Source: Streptomyces anulatus
GTDB lineage: Bacteria > Actinomycetota > Actinomycetes > Streptomycetales > Streptomycetaceae
NCBI RefSeq assembly: GCF_014650675.1
Contig: NZ_BMVK01000001.1
Coordinates: 434,001-498,000 of the forward strand
Length of the DNA: 64,000 bases
Direction of reading: 5' to 3'
Each line of letters opens with the position of its first letter. Within the stretch, counting starts at the first letter, position 1. The translations under genes and the position numbers were made by a program. Below, one piece after another: positions 8,730 to 18,192 of the stretch. The notes under the pieces were generated by a model. The model did not search any database, was not told the DNA's origin, and saw only the letters and a program-made list of their open reading frames with translations.

Positions 8730-11399
8730 ATGACCGACCCCGTAGGAAAGCTTCCGAGCGAGCTCGACCAGCTCCCGGACCGTGACCCCGAGGAGACCGC
8801 CGAATGGGCGGCCTCCCTGGACGCCGTCACCCAGGCCGCCGGCCCGCACCGTGCCGCGTACCTGATGCGCCGCTCGCTGCAGCACGCCGAGGGCGCCGGT
8901 CTCGCGCTGCCCAAGCTGCTGGAGACCGATTACGTCAACTCCATCCCGACCGCCGCCGAGCCCGCGTTCGACGGCGACCTGGAGATGGAGTCGAGGATCA
9001 CCGCGTGGAACCGCTGGAACGCGGCCGCGATGGTCACCCGGGGCGCCCGGTACGGGGTCGGCGGCCACATCGCCACCTTCGCCTCGGCGGCCTGGCTCTA
9101 CGAGACCGGCTTCAACCACTTCTTCCGCGGCAAGGAGGGGGACGGCTCCGGCGACCAGCTCTACATCCAGGGCCACGCCTCCCCCGGCATCTACGCCCGC
9201 GCCTTCCTCGACGGCCGGCTCAGCGAGCAGCAGCTCGACAACTTCCGCCAGGAGGCGGGCGGCGAGGGTCTGCCCTCCTACCCGCACCCCCGGCGGCTGC
9301 CCTGGCTGTGGGAGTTCCCCACCGTGTCGATGGGCCTCGGCCCGCTCTCGGCCATCTACCAGGCGCGCTTCAACCGCTATCTGGCCAACCGCAACATCAA
9401 GGACACGGCCAACTCGCACGTCTGGGCCTTCCTGGGCGACGGCGAGATGGACGAGCCCGAGTCGACCGCGGCCCTCGCGCTGGCCTCCCGTGAGCAGCTC
9501 GACAACCTGACCTTCGTCATCAACTGCAACCTGCAGCGCCTCGACGGCCCGGTCCGCGCCAACTTCCGCGTGGTCCAGGAGCTGGAGGCGCAGTTCCGCG
9601 GGGCCGGCTGGAACGTCGTCAAGACGCTCTGGGGCAACGCCTGGGACGAGCTGTTCCAGCTGGACACCACGGGCGCGCTGCTGCGCCGCCTGCGCGAGGT
9701 CCCGGACGCGCAGTTCCAGACGTACGCCACCCGCGACGTCGCCTACATCCGCGAGCACTTCTTCGGCGCCGAGCCCGCGCTCGCCGAGCTGGCGAAGCTG
9801 CTCACCGACGCGAAGATCGGCGAGTGTTTCTACACCTCGCGCGGCGGCCACGAGGCCCGCAAGGTGTACGCGGCGTACAAGGCGGCCGTCGAGCACAAGG
9901 GCGCGCCGACCGTGATCCTGGCCCAGACGGTCAAGGGCTACACGCTCGGCAAGGGCTTCGAGTCCAAGAACGCCAACCACCAGATGAAGAAGCTGTCGAT
10001 CGACGAGTTCAAGGGCATGCGCGAGCTGCTCGGCCTCCCGATCCCCGACAGCGCCTTCGAGGACGGTCTCGTCCCCTACGGCCACCCCGGCGCCGACTCC
10101 CCCGAGGTCCGCTACCTCCAGGAGCGCCGTGCCGCCCTCGGCGGCCCCGCCCCCGCCCGCCGGGTGCACGCGGTGGCGCTTCCGCAGCCGGAGGAGCGCG
10201 CGTTCAAGGCCCTCTACAAGGGGTCCGGCAAGCAGGAGATGGCCACCACCATGGCGTTCGTCCGCCTGGTGAAGGACCTGATGCGGGACAAGGAGACCGG
10301 CAAGCGCTGGGTGCCGATCGTCCCGGACGAGGCCCGTACCTTCGGTATGGAGTCCCTCTTCCCGTCCGCCGGCATCTACTCGCCGCTGGGCCAGACGTAC
10401 GATCCGGTCGACCGCGACCAGCTGATGTACTACAAGGAAGCCAAGGACGGCCAGATCCTCAACGAGGGGATCACCGAGGCCGGGGCCATGGCCGACTTCA
10501 TCGCCGCCTCGACGTCGTACGCGACGCACGGCGAGACGATGATCCCGTTCTACATCTTCTACTCGATGTTCGGCTGGCAGCGGACCGGCGACCAGATGTG
10601 GCAGCTCGCCGACCAGCTCGGCAAGGGCTTCATCGTCGGCGCCACGGCGGGCCGTACGACCCTGACGGGTGAGGGCCTCCAGCACGCGGACGGCCACTCG
10701 CACCTGATCGCGGCCACCAACCCGGCCTCGCTCAACTACGACCCGGCGTTCGCGTACGAGGTCGCGGTGATCGTCAAGGACGGTCTGCGCCGGATGTACG
10801 GCCCCGAGGCCGAGAACGTCTTCTACTACCTGACGGTCTACAACGAGCCGAAGCCCCAGCCCGCGATGCCCGAGGGCGTCGAGGAGGGCATCGTCAAGGG
10901 CCTGTACCGCTTCAAGGAGGGCACGCCCGCGAAGGCGGACGCGCCGCGCCTGCAGCTGCTGGCCTCCGGTACGGCGATCCACTGGGCCCTGGAGGCCCAG
11001 GAGTTGCTGGCCGCCGACTGGGGTGTCACGGCCGACGTCTGGTCCGCCACCTCGTGGGGCGAGCTGCGCCGCGACGCGCTGGAGGCCGACGAGGCGCTGC
11101 TCCGCGGTGAGCAGCAGGTCCCGTACGTGACGCAGGCGCTCTCCGGTGCGCCGGGCCCGGTGCTCGCGGTCAGCGACTGGATGCGCCAGGTCCCGGACCA
11201 GATCAGCCAGTGGGTGGAGCAGGACTGGTCCTCGCTCGGCACGGACGGCTTCGGTCTCTCCGACACCCGCGCCGCGGCCCGCCGCCACTTCGGCGTCGAC
11301 GCCCAGTCGATCGTGGTGGCCTCGCTGGCCCAGCTCGCCAGGCGCGGCGAGGTCCCGGCCTCCGCGGTCAAGGAGGCCCGGGAGCGCTACGGGCTCTGA
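8730..11399 (+). CDS. aceE: Pyruvate dehydrogenase E1, homodimeric type
   Basis: Thiamine-diphosphate-dependent E1 that decarboxylates pyruvate and acetylates the lipoyl groups of E2. The 889-residue protein matches the length of actinobacterial and E. coli-type AceE. Visible segments include GHASPGIYARAFLDGRL (near 150), the ThDP/Mg motif WAFLGDGEMDEPES (near 230) with the paired INCNLQRLDGPVR (near 265), and YITEAGAM-like NEGITEAGAMADF (near 580). GGAAGG lies about 8 nt before the ATG. It stands alone after the GntR gene. I recall several aceE paralogues in Streptomyces; this is the copy linked to lpdA and E2. Confidence 0.95.
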   Translation: MTDPVGKLPSELDQLPDRDPEETAEWAASLDAVTQAAGPHRAAYLMRRSLQHAEGAGLALPKLLETDYVNSIPTAAEPAFDGDLEMESRITAWNRWNAAAMVTRGARYGVGGHIATFASAAWLYETGFNHFFRGKEGDGSGDQLYIQGHASPGIYARAFLDGRLSEQQLDNFRQEAGGEGLPSYPHPRRLPWLWEFPTVSMGLGPLSAIYQARFNRYLANRNIKDTANSHVWAFLGDGEMDEPESTAALALASREQLDNLTFVINCNLQRLDGPVRANFRVVQELEAQFRGAGWNVVKTLWGNAWDELFQLDTTGALLRRLREVPDAQFQTYATRDVAYIREHFFGAEPALAELAKLLTDAKIGECFYTSRGGHEARKVYAAYKAAVEHKGAPTVILAQTVKGYTLGKGFESKNANHQMKKLSIDEFKGMRELLGLPIPDSAFEDGLVPYGHPGADSPEVRYLQERRAALGGPAPARRVHAVALPQPEERAFKALYKGSGKQEMATTMAFVRLVKDLMRDKETGKRWVPIVPDEARTFGMESLFPSAGIYSPLGQTYDPVDRDQLMYYKEAKDGQILNEGITEAGAMADFIAASTSYATHGETMIPFYIFYSMFGWQRTGDQMWQLADQLGKGFIVGATAGRTTLTGEGLQHADGHSHLIAATNPASLNYDPAFAYEVAVIVKDGLRRMYGPEAENVFYYLTVYNEPKPQPAMPEGVEEGIVKGLYRFKEGTPAKADAPRLQLLASGTAIHWALEAQELLAADWGVTADVWSATSWGELRRDALEADEALLRGEQQVPYVTQALSGAPGPVLAVSDWMRQVPDQISQWVEQDWSSLGTDGFGLSDTRAAARRHFGVDAQSIVVASLAQLARRGEVPASAVKEARERYGL

Positions 11400-11421
11400 G
11401 CCCACTCCCGTACAGAGCCGA

Positions 11422-11481
11422 AACCCCCGGTCACCGGAGCGGACGCGTCCGACAACGCGCCCGCCCCGGCGGCCGGGGGTT
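11422..11481 (+). terminator. Possible terminator after aceE
   Basis: AACCCCCGG at 11422-11430 can pair with CCGGGGGTT at 11473-11481, or with a second copy at 11507-11515. The loop is long (42 nt), so it is weaker than the other terminators here. Confidence 0.4.
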
Positions 11482-11517
11482 CCTGCGTGGCGCGGGCGGA
11501 CGGCGGCCGGGGGTTCC
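11467..11517. repeat. 17-bp direct repeat, two copies
   Basis: CGGCGGCCGGGGGTTCC occurs at 11467-11483 and 11501-11517, 34 bp apart, between aceE and the WYL regulator. Each copy is followed by a similar GCGTGG, so the repeat unit is about 24 bp. Confidence 0.8.
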
Positions 11518-11555
11518 GGCGTGGTCCACCGTGCCGGTGCCGCCACAATGGGCCC

Positions 11556-12539
11556 ATGCGCGCTGCCCGGCTGATCAAGATGGTGCTGCTCCTGCAGTCC
11601 CGCCCCGCGATGACCGCCGCGGAGCTGGCGGCCGAGCTGGAGGTGTCGGAGCGTACGGTCACCCGGGACGCGCAGGCGCTCTCCGACGCGGGCGTCCCGG
11701 TGTACGCGGAGCGCGGCCGGGCCGGCGGCTACCGGCTCGTCGGCGGCTACCGCACCCGGCTGACCGGCCTCGCCCGGGACGAGGCGGAGGCGCTGTTCCT
11801 CTCCGGTCTGCCCGCCGCGCTGCGCGAGATGGGCCTGGAGGACGCGGCGTCGGCCGCCCGCCTCAAGGTGTCGGCGGCGCTGCTGCCCTCCCTGCGCGAC
11901 GCCTCCTCCTCCGCCGCCCGGCGCTTCCACCTGGACGCGCCCTCCTGGTACCACGAGCCGGAGACCCCCGAGCTGCTGCCCGTGATCGCCGACGCGGTCT
12001 GGGACGACCGGCTGCTGCGGGCCCGCTACCGCAGGGGCGGGGGCCGCGAGCAGGAGGGGACGGAGGTGGCGCGGGAGCTGGCTCCGTACGGTCTCGTCCT
12101 CAAGGCCGGGGTCTGGTACCTCTGCGCCAGGGCGGGAGAGGACTTCCGGGTCTACCGGATCGACCGCTTCACCGCCGTGGAGCCCGCCGAGACACGCTTC
12201 GACCGGGACGAGAGCTTCGACCTGCCCGGGTTCTGGGAGGAGCGGGCCGCCGGGTTCGCCCGGTCCCTGCTGCGTACCGAGGTGACCGTACGGGTGTCCG
12301 GGCGCGGGGCGCGGATGCTGGCGTACACCGGTGACCGGGCGGCGGCCGCCACCGCGCTCGCGGAGGCCCCCGAGCCGGGTCCGGACGGCCTGCGCACCCT
12401 CACGCTGCCGGTGGAATCGCTGGACGTGGCCTACGGCCAGCTGCTGGCGCTGGGGCCCGAGTTGGAGGTCCTGGCGCCCGAGTCGCTGCGGATCCGGTTC
12501 GCGGACGCCGCCGAACGCCTGCGCGAGATGTATCGCTGA
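11556..12539 (+). CDS. YafY/DeoR-type transcriptional regulator with WYL domain
   Basis: A 327-residue regulator. The N-terminal HTH_11 helix-turn-helix (about 1-60) contains MTAAELAAELEVSERTVTRD, and a WYL domain follows (about 140-225; GLVLKAGVWYLCAR and FRVYRIDRF). The C-terminal part (about 240-327) is the WYL-associated wing. WYL proteins sense nucleotides or other ligands; the target here is unknown. The frame is open to 11487, but ATG 11556 gives the conserved MRAARLIKMVLLLQ start. It stands alone between the aceE gap and the DUF4240 gene. Confidence 0.88.
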   Translation: MRAARLIKMVLLLQSRPAMTAAELAAELEVSERTVTRDAQALSDAGVPVYAERGRAGGYRLVGGYRTRLTGLARDEAEALFLSGLPAALREMGLEDAASAARLKVSAALLPSLRDASSSAARRFHLDAPSWYHEPETPELLPVIADAVWDDRLLRARYRRGGGREQEGTEVARELAPYGLVLKAGVWYLCARAGEDFRVYRIDRFTAVEPAETRFDRDESFDLPGFWEERAAGFARSLLRTEVTVRVSGRGARMLAYTGDRAAAATALAEAPEPGPDGLRTLTLPVESLDVAYGQLLALGPELEVLAPESLRIRFADAAERLREMYR

Positions 12540-12601
12540 AAGGCTTCAATTCGGTGTCTGCGCGTGCGGGAGCCCCCGGCAGGCTGGATGCTGGACCCGT
12601 G

Positions 12602-13123
12602 ATGGACGAAACGGAATTCTGGGAGATCATCGACAGCACCCGCGAGGCCGCCGAGGGCGACCCCGAGGACCACGCCGACCTGCTGGTGGAACGGCTGGTG
12701 CAGCTCGATCCCGATTCCGTGCTGGACTTCGCCCGGCACTTCGAGGCCCGCTACAACCGCGCCTACCACTGGGATCTGTGGGGTGCGGCCACCGTGCTGC
12801 TGGGCGGGGCGAGCGACGACGCGTTCGACTACTTCCGCTGCTGGCTGATCGGCCAGGGCCGGGAGGTCTTCGAGGGGGCGCTGCACGATCCGGACGGCCT
12901 GGCGGAACTGCTGGAGGACTTCGACGAGCGGATCGACGGGGACGGCGAGGAGCTGGGCTACGCGGCCGACGAGGCGTACGAGCAGCTCACCGGCGTGGTC
13001 GCGCCGGACCTGGGGCTGCCGCCGCAGGCCGGGGAGCCGCTGGGCTCCCCGGTCGACTTCGAGGACGACGAGGCGCTCGCCGCCCGCTTCCCCGAGCTGT
13101 GGGACCGCTTCGGGCCCCGGTGA
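12602..13123 (+). CDS. DUF4240 family protein
   Basis: A 173-residue acidic cytoplasmic protein beginning MDETEFWEIIDSTR, the typical start of the DUF4240 family, with YNRAYHWDLWGAATVLLGG and FDYFRCWLIGQGR in the core (about 50-90). The family's function is not known. A GTG immediately before the ATG (12599) is an equal alternative start. It follows the WYL gene by 62 bp and converges on the GNAT gene 10 bp past its stop. Confidence 0.8.
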   Translation: MDETEFWEIIDSTREAAEGDPEDHADLLVERLVQLDPDSVLDFARHFEARYNRAYHWDLWGAATVLLGGASDDAFDYFRCWLIGQGREVFEGALHDPDGLAELLEDFDERIDGDGEELGYAADEAYEQLTGVVAPDLGLPPQAGEPLGSPVDFEDDEALAARFPELWDRFGPR

Positions 13124-13133
13124 CCCCCGGCGC

Positions 13134-13661
13134 TCAGGCGGGGCCGAGCGAGCGTCCCATGCAGACGTCGTCGACGTAACGCCCGTTCAGGAAGAACTCC
13201 CCGGGAAACACCCCTTCGACGGCGAAGCCCTCGGAGGCGTACAGGGCGCGGGCGGGGTCGTTGTGCGCGAGCACCCGCAGCGTGATCCGGTTGGCGCCCT
13301 GGCGGCGGGCCTCGGCCAACGAGGCCCGCACCAGGATCCGTCCCACGCCGGCCCCGCGCGCCCAGTTCGCCACGGCGAGGCCCCGTATCTGGCGGACATG
13401 GGCGTTGGCGGCGAGCGGGGTGGGCGGGACGAGACGTATGTACCCGGCGATCCGGGCCGCGCCGCCCTCCGTCTCCGCGTCCGCCTCCACCACGAGGACG
13501 TCCTGCGGGGGATACCGCTCCCCGAAGAAGGGGTCGAACGGGGGCACGGGCTTCGGCAGGACCGCGTGCAGCGTCGACCAGGTGGACCGGTCGAGCTCGG
13601 CGAGCCGGTCGTCGTCGGCTTGCACGGCGGTGCGGACGGGGCGGAGGGTGAGTGCGGCCAT
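13134..13661 (-). CDS. GNAT-family N-acetyltransferase
   Basis: A 175-residue acyl-CoA-dependent N-acetyltransferase. The acetyl-CoA binding signature appears as VRQIRGLAVANWARGAGVGRIL (residues about 88-110), and LRVLAHNDPARALYASEGF near 130 is the usual beta-5/alpha-4 segment. Substrate is unknown. It is divergent from the TIGR01777 gene, with 62 bp between the two starts. Confidence 0.85.
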   Translation of the reverse strand: MAALTLRPVRTAVQADDDRLAELDRSTWSTLHAVLPKPVPPFDPFFGERYPPQDVLVVEADAETEGGAARIAGYIRLVPPTPLAANAHVRQIRGLAVANWARGAGVGRILVRASLAEARRQGANRITLRVLAHNDPARALYASEGFAVEGVFPGEFFLNGRYVDDVCMGRSLGPA

Positions 13662-13723
13662 GGGGCCACTTTGTCACGCGGTGCTCCCGGTGTTCGAGGC
13701 GTTTCATGGGGCAGGATGGGCCC

Positions 13724-14623
13724 ATGCCGAGCTCCCGTATCGCCGTCAGCGGATCGTCCGGACTCATCGGAGCGGCGCTGGTGCGCTCGCTGCGCGCCGA
13801 CGGGCACGAGGTGGCCCGCCTGGTGCGCCGCCCCGCCAGAACCGGCGACGAGGTCGAGTGGGACCCCCAGCGCGGTTACGTGGACGTGGCCGGCCTCGTC
13901 GGCTGCGACGCCGTCGTGCACCTGGCCGGTGCCGGGGTGGGCGACCATCGCTGGACCGACGCCTACAAGCGGGAGATCCGGGACAGCCGGGTCCTGGGGA
14001 CCGCCGCCGTCGCCGAGGCCGTCGCCTCGCTCGACGCCCCGCCCCGCGTGCTGCTCGCCGGGTCCGCCATCGGCTTCTACGGCGACACCGGGGACCGCCC
14101 GGTGGACGAGAGCGCGCCGCCCGGGGACGGGTTCCTGCCCTCGGTCTGCGAGGAGTGGGAGGCGGCCACCGCCGCCGCCGAGGAAGCGGGCATCCGCACG
14201 GTGCACGCGCGGACCGGGCTGGTCGTCGGCCGCGAGGGTGGGGCGTGGGGGCGGCTCTTCCCGCTGTTCAAGGCGGGGCTGGGCGGGCGGCTGGGCAACG
14301 GCCGCCAGTACTGGAGCTTCATCGCGCTGCACGACCATGTCGCGGCGCTGCGCCACATCCTGGACACCGAGTCGTTGACCGGGCCGGTGAACCTGACCGG
14401 TCCGAAGCCGGTCACCAACGCCGAGGTGACCGCCGCGATGGGCCGGGTGCTGCGCCGCCCGACGCTGTTCCCCGCGCCGGCGCCCGCGTTGCGGATCGCG
14501 CTCGGGGAGTTCGCTGAGGATGTGCTGGGCAGCCAGCGGGTGATCCCGGCGAAGCTGCTGGACTCCGGCTTCTCGTTCGCCTTCCCCGGCATCGACGGGG
14601 CGATCCGCGCCGCGCTGCGCTGA
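13724..14623 (+). CDS. TIGR01777-family epimerase (SDR-like NAD-binding protein)
   Basis: A 299-residue short-chain-dehydrogenase-like protein of the TIGR01777 group, often called cell-division inhibitor SulA-like in error. The N-terminal dinucleotide motif is SGSSGLIGAALVRSL (residues 8-22), HLAGAGVGDHRW is near 67, and GFYGDTGDRPVDE near 115 replaces the classical YxxxK region; the C-terminal DUF1731 ends ALR. AGGA 7 nt before the ATG at 13724 supports it over the in-frame ATG at 13706. The gene lies between dlaT and lipB in mycobacteria too (Rv2216, as I recall). Confidence 0.9.
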   Translation: MPSSRIAVSGSSGLIGAALVRSLRADGHEVARLVRRPARTGDEVEWDPQRGYVDVAGLVGCDAVVHLAGAGVGDHRWTDAYKREIRDSRVLGTAAVAEAVASLDAPPRVLLAGSAIGFYGDTGDRPVDESAPPGDGFLPSVCEEWEAATAAAEEAGIRTVHARTGLVVGREGGAWGRLFPLFKAGLGGRLGNGRQYWSFIALHDHVAALRHILDTESLTGPVNLTGPKPVTNAEVTAAMGRVLRRPTLFPAPAPALRIALGEFAEDVLGSQRVIPAKLLDSGFSFAFPGIDGAIRAALR

Positions 14624-14830
14624 GCCGCCCGCGCGGGGCCCGCCGGTCCCCCGCGAGACCCGACCGGTCGCGCCGGGGCCGCGTGTGCGACCCCGTGCCC
14701 CGGTGCTCCCCGGCGCGCGCGTCTGACGCAGTATCAGCCATCCTCCTAGCCTCGTTGCGAACTCCGGCATTCCGGGGGCCTGTTGGGGGCATGAGCCTCC
14801 CACCAGTCGCACCGACTCGGGGAGGGGCAC

Positions 14831-16225
14831 GTGCGCAGCACGGCACACCACGCAGACGTGGTCATCATCGGGGCCGGAATCGCCGGCCTGTCAGCGGCCC
14901 ACCTGCTCATCGGGGCGGGGCTCGGCGTCAGTGTCCTGGAGGCCGAGCCCCGGGTGGGCGGCCGGCTCGCCACCGACGAGGTGGACGGCTTCCGGCTCGA
15001 CCGGCTCGGCCCGCTCCTCTGCACGTCCTGGCCCGAGCTGACCGGCACCCCGGGGCTCGGCGCTCCGGAACTGCGGGAGTTCGCGCCGGGCGTCCTGGTC
15101 CACAGCGAGGGCCGCCGCCATCTCACCGGCGACATACGGAGCGCGAGGGGCGCACTCAAGGCAGTACGCACCCGATCGAGCGCCCCCCGAGCTCCCTGGG
15201 CTCCCCGCGCTCCCCGGGCGGCGCAGAGCGCGTACGGGCACGAGCACGGCGCCCCGGCGCGCGGGGGCGGCCGGGGCGGCGTGGTGACCGGGGCGATCGA
15301 CCGGGCCCGGCTGGGCGCTGCGCTGTCCCGGCTGGCGGCCACCCCGCAGGCCCGGCTCCTGGCCCGCCCGGAGCGGACCGTCGTCGGCTCCCTGCCCGGC
15401 GTCGGCCTGCCCGGCCGTACGGTGGACGGCGTCCTGCGCCCCCTGCTCACGGCCCTGCTCAGCGACCCCGCCCTCACCACGTCGAGCCGGTGCGCCGATC
15501 TCGCCCTGCGGGACTACGCGCGCGGCGGCCTGTGCGTACCGGCGGGCGGGTCGTCCGCGCTGCCGGAGCTGCTGGCGGCCTCGCTGCCGCCGGGCACGGT
15601 CCGGACCGGGGTGCATGTGACGGCCGCCGACATCACCTCCGTACGCACCAAGGAGCACGGTGAACTGGGGTGCCGCTCCCTGCTGCTGGCGACCGGAGCG
15701 GGGGCCGCGGCCGAGCTGCTGCCCGGTCTGCGGGTGCCGTCCTTCCACCCGGTGACGGTCCTTCACCACACCGCGCCCGCCCCGCCGCCGACGGGCAGGT
15801 CGCTGGTGCTGGACGGCGACCGGTCGGGCCCGGTGGCGTACACCGCGGTGATGAGCGAGGTCGACCCCTCGCGGGCGCCGGAGGGCCGGACGCTGATCAC
15901 CTCGACGGTGCTCGGGGCCCCGCCGCCGGACCTGGACCGCTCGGTGCGGGCGCATCTGGCGGCGCTGTACGGCGTGCCGACGGACGGCTGGGAGCTGCTG
16001 GCGACCCATCACGACCCGGAGGCGGTGCCCGCGATGGAGGCCCCGCACGATCCGCGCCGCCCGGTGCGGGTGCTGGCCGGGCTGTACGTGTGCGGCGACC
16101 ACCGCGACACGAGCACGGTCCAGGGCGCGCTGCAGTCGGGCCGGCGGGCGGCGGAGGCGATCCTCACCGACCTCGCCGTCCCGGGCACCCACGAGGGGAG
16201 TCCGCGGCTGCCGGAGGCGGCGTGA
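14831..16225 (+). CDS. FAD-dependent oxidoreductase (phytoene-desaturase-like amine oxidase fold)
   Basis: A 464-residue flavoprotein. The FAD Rossmann motif VVIIGAGIAGLSAAHLL (residues 10-26) and the following EAEPRVGGRLATD place it in the amine-oxidase/phytoene-desaturase superfamily, and the C-terminal FAD contact is YVCGDHRDTSTVQGALQSGR (near 420). A Pro/Ala/Arg-rich linker near residues 118-145 is atypical. GGGAGGGG lies 5 nt before the GTG start. The substrate is unknown, and no carotenoid genes are nearby. It converges on the NsdA-like regulator 45 bp past its stop. Confidence 0.85.
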   Translation: MRSTAHHADVVIIGAGIAGLSAAHLLIGAGLGVSVLEAEPRVGGRLATDEVDGFRLDRLGPLLCTSWPELTGTPGLGAPELREFAPGVLVHSEGRRHLTGDIRSARGALKAVRTRSSAPRAPWAPRAPRAAQSAYGHEHGAPARGGGRGGVVTGAIDRARLGAALSRLAATPQARLLARPERTVVGSLPGVGLPGRTVDGVLRPLLTALLSDPALTTSSRCADLALRDYARGGLCVPAGGSSALPELLAASLPPGTVRTGVHVTAADITSVRTKEHGELGCRSLLLATGAGAAAELLPGLRVPSFHPVTVLHHTAPAPPPTGRSLVLDGDRSGPVAYTAVMSEVDPSRAPEGRTLITSTVLGAPPPDLDRSVRAHLAALYGVPTDGWELLATHHDPEAVPAMEAPHDPRRPVRVLAGLYVCGDHRDTSTVQGALQSGRRAAEAILTDLAVPGTHEGSPRLPEAA

Positions 16226-16270
16226 GCCCCGGCCCGGGTCCCGCAGGGGCCGGCCCCGTGTCTGCGGAGG

Positions 16271-17869
16271 TCAGCCGAGGGCGGCGACCCGGTCGCGGTA
16301 GCCGCGTACGGCGACCGCGTCCCGGTAGGGCTCCAGGCTGCGCTCGAAGGCGCGTACGTACTCCGTGGCGCGCACCGAGCGCATCTCGGCCGCCTGCTGG
16401 GCCGCCTCCGCGCCCAGCAGGCAGGCCTGGTCCAACTCGCCCAGGCCCAGCCGGGCCGAGGCGAGGACCACCCGGCAGAACAGCCTGCTGCGGGCGTACG
16501 CCGGTGCGCGCAGCTGGAGCGACCGCTCGGCGTGCTGGGCGGCGGCCCGGTACTGCTGGAGGTCCCGGTGGCAGTGGCCCAGCTCGTCGGCGAGCTGCGC
16601 CTCGTCGAAGGTGCGGGCCCAGTGCGGCACCTCGTCGCCGGGACGTGCGGTCTCCAGGGCGTGTTCGGCCCGGGTCAGGGCGGCGGTGCAGGAGCGTGCC
16701 TCGCCGAGCACGCCGTGCCCGCGCGCCTCGACCGCGTGCAGCAGCGCCTGGACGAGGGGCGGGGCGGCCGAGCCGACGCCCTGCTGGGCCACGCGGGCGA
16801 GCTGGACGGCCTCCCTGCCGTGCCCGAGGTAGACCGCCTGACGGCTCATCGTGATCAGCACGTAGGCGCCGTACCCGCGATCCCCGGCGGCCTGGGCGAG
16901 CCGCAGCGCCTGGACGAAGTACCGCTGGGCCAGGCCGTGGGCGGCGATGTCGTACGAGGTCCAGCCGGCCAGCCGGGTCAGGTCGGCGACCGCGGCGAAC
17001 AGCCGGCGTCCGGTGGCCTCGCCGTACGTGCCCCGGAGCATCGGTTCGGCCTCGTGCTCCAGATACCGCACGAGGGCCTGCCGGGCGTGGCCGCCGCCGT
17101 AGGCGTGGTCGAGGGTGCGGAACAGCTCGCCGACCGAACGCAGGGCGGCGACGTCCCCGCCGCCGACCCGCTGGCCGGGCCCGCGGTCCGTCTGGCGCTG
17201 GCGCGGGACCACGGGCAGCGCCCCGGTCCCGGGCGGCGCCCCGGCGGGCGGATGCGTGGCGGCGGGGTGCGTGGCGGCCGGGCCCGGGGGCGTGGGCCGC
17301 AGCGGTCCGGCGGCCGGGCGCGGCAGTCCCCGGACCTCGGTGCGCGGCGCCCCGTCCGGGCGGCCGGGCGAGGGGGACCCGGCCTCTCCCCCGGCCCGGC
17401 GGGCGGCGGCGCCGTCCCGGGCCACCCATTCGTCGGCCCGGCCGATCAGCCAGTCCCGGCTGGGGACGACGAGTCCGGCCGGGGTGAAGGCGATCTTGCG
17501 CAGCTCGACGTGGGTGCCGGAGTCCTTGCGCCAGAGTCCGCTGACGATGTCGACCGCCTCGGCGGGGGTGGCCGCGAACTCCAGGCCCGCGTAGACGGGT
17601 GCGCAGGCGTCGAGCCCGAGGTCCTGCGCGGAGAGCCGCCGCCCCAGCCGCCGGGTGAAGACCTCGGCGATCAGCGCGGGCGTGGTGCCGCGCGGCTGCT
17701 GCCCCCGCAGCCAGCGGGTGACCGAGGTCTTGTCGTACCGCAGGTCGAGGCCGTGTTCGAGGCCGAGCTGATCGACCCGGCGGGCCAGGCCGGCGTGCGA
17801 GAAGCCGGCTTCCGCGATGAGTGAGGCGAGTCGACGGTTGGGGGTGCGCTGCGGGGGTCGTTCCGACAT
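16271..17869 (-). CDS. NsdA-like regulatory protein with TPR-type C-terminus
   Basis: A 532-residue protein. The N-terminus (about 8-65) is helix-turn-helix-like (ASLIAEAGFSHAGLARRVDQ, then VTRWLRGQQP), followed by a conserved PAEAVDIVSGLWRKDSG block near 100 and a Pro/Ala-rich variable linker (about 150-235). The C-terminal half is made of helical repeats resembling tetratricopeptides (for example LQALRLAQAAGDRGYG, VQLARVAQQGVG). This layout matches Streptomyces NsdA-type regulators, known for repressing antibiotic production and sporulation; the specific role of this one is unknown. Upstream is the 323-bp gap shared with lipB. Confidence 0.75.
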   Translation of the reverse strand: MSERPPQRTPNRRLASLIAEAGFSHAGLARRVDQLGLEHGLDLRYDKTSVTRWLRGQQPRGTTPALIAEVFTRRLGRRLSAQDLGLDACAPVYAGLEFAATPAEAVDIVSGLWRKDSGTHVELRKIAFTPAGLVVPSRDWLIGRADEWVARDGAAARRAGGEAGSPSPGRPDGAPRTEVRGLPRPAAGPLRPTPPGPAATHPAATHPPAGAPPGTGALPVVPRQRQTDRGPGQRVGGGDVAALRSVGELFRTLDHAYGGGHARQALVRYLEHEAEPMLRGTYGEATGRRLFAAVADLTRLAGWTSYDIAAHGLAQRYFVQALRLAQAAGDRGYGAYVLITMSRQAVYLGHGREAVQLARVAQQGVGSAAPPLVQALLHAVEARGHGVLGEARSCTAALTRAEHALETARPGDEVPHWARTFDEAQLADELGHCHRDLQQYRAAAQHAERSLQLRAPAYARSRLFCRVVLASARLGLGELDQACLLGAEAAQQAAEMRSVRATEYVRAFERSLEPYRDAVAVRGYRDRVAALG

Positions 17870-18192
17870 CAGCTGTACGGTCTCCTGCCTTCGGGGCCGG
17901 ACGGGCAGCCCTCATGGGAACGGCGCGAATTTAGCGGCCACCGGAGCCGTCTCAGTCCACCTTTGCTCCACGTTCATCCGATCGTGTGAGGATTCCGGAC
18001 AGAGCTGACGGAAACGCCCGACCTGTGGACGGTCCGGTCCCGGGCCGCGGACGGGCCCGGGACCGGCGCCCGCACCTGCCGGGGGCCTGTTCGGGCGACG
18101 GTCGTACAGTGGATGCGGGCGCGATCAGTGCAGGGTTCCGTCACCCCGGGGACACCCCTCCGGGCACGCGGGGCCCACGTAGGGAGGCATCG
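17870..18192. other. Divergent control region between the NsdA-like gene and lipB
   Basis: About 320 bp holding promoters for both genes. A perfect 13-bp stem (CCGGTCCCGGGCC at 18034-18046 with GGCCCGGGACCGG at 18054-18066, 7-nt loop) sits 127 bp before lipB. TACAGT at 18105-18110 is a possible lipB -10 box with no clear -35 partner. AGGGAGG at 18181-18187 is the lipB ribosome binding site. Confidence 0.55.

Noticed and set aside
8607..11954. 1115-codon open frame antisense to aceE
   Set aside because: It mirrors aceE codon bias on the opposite strand, has no recognisable domain and no start site; a shadow of high-GC coding.
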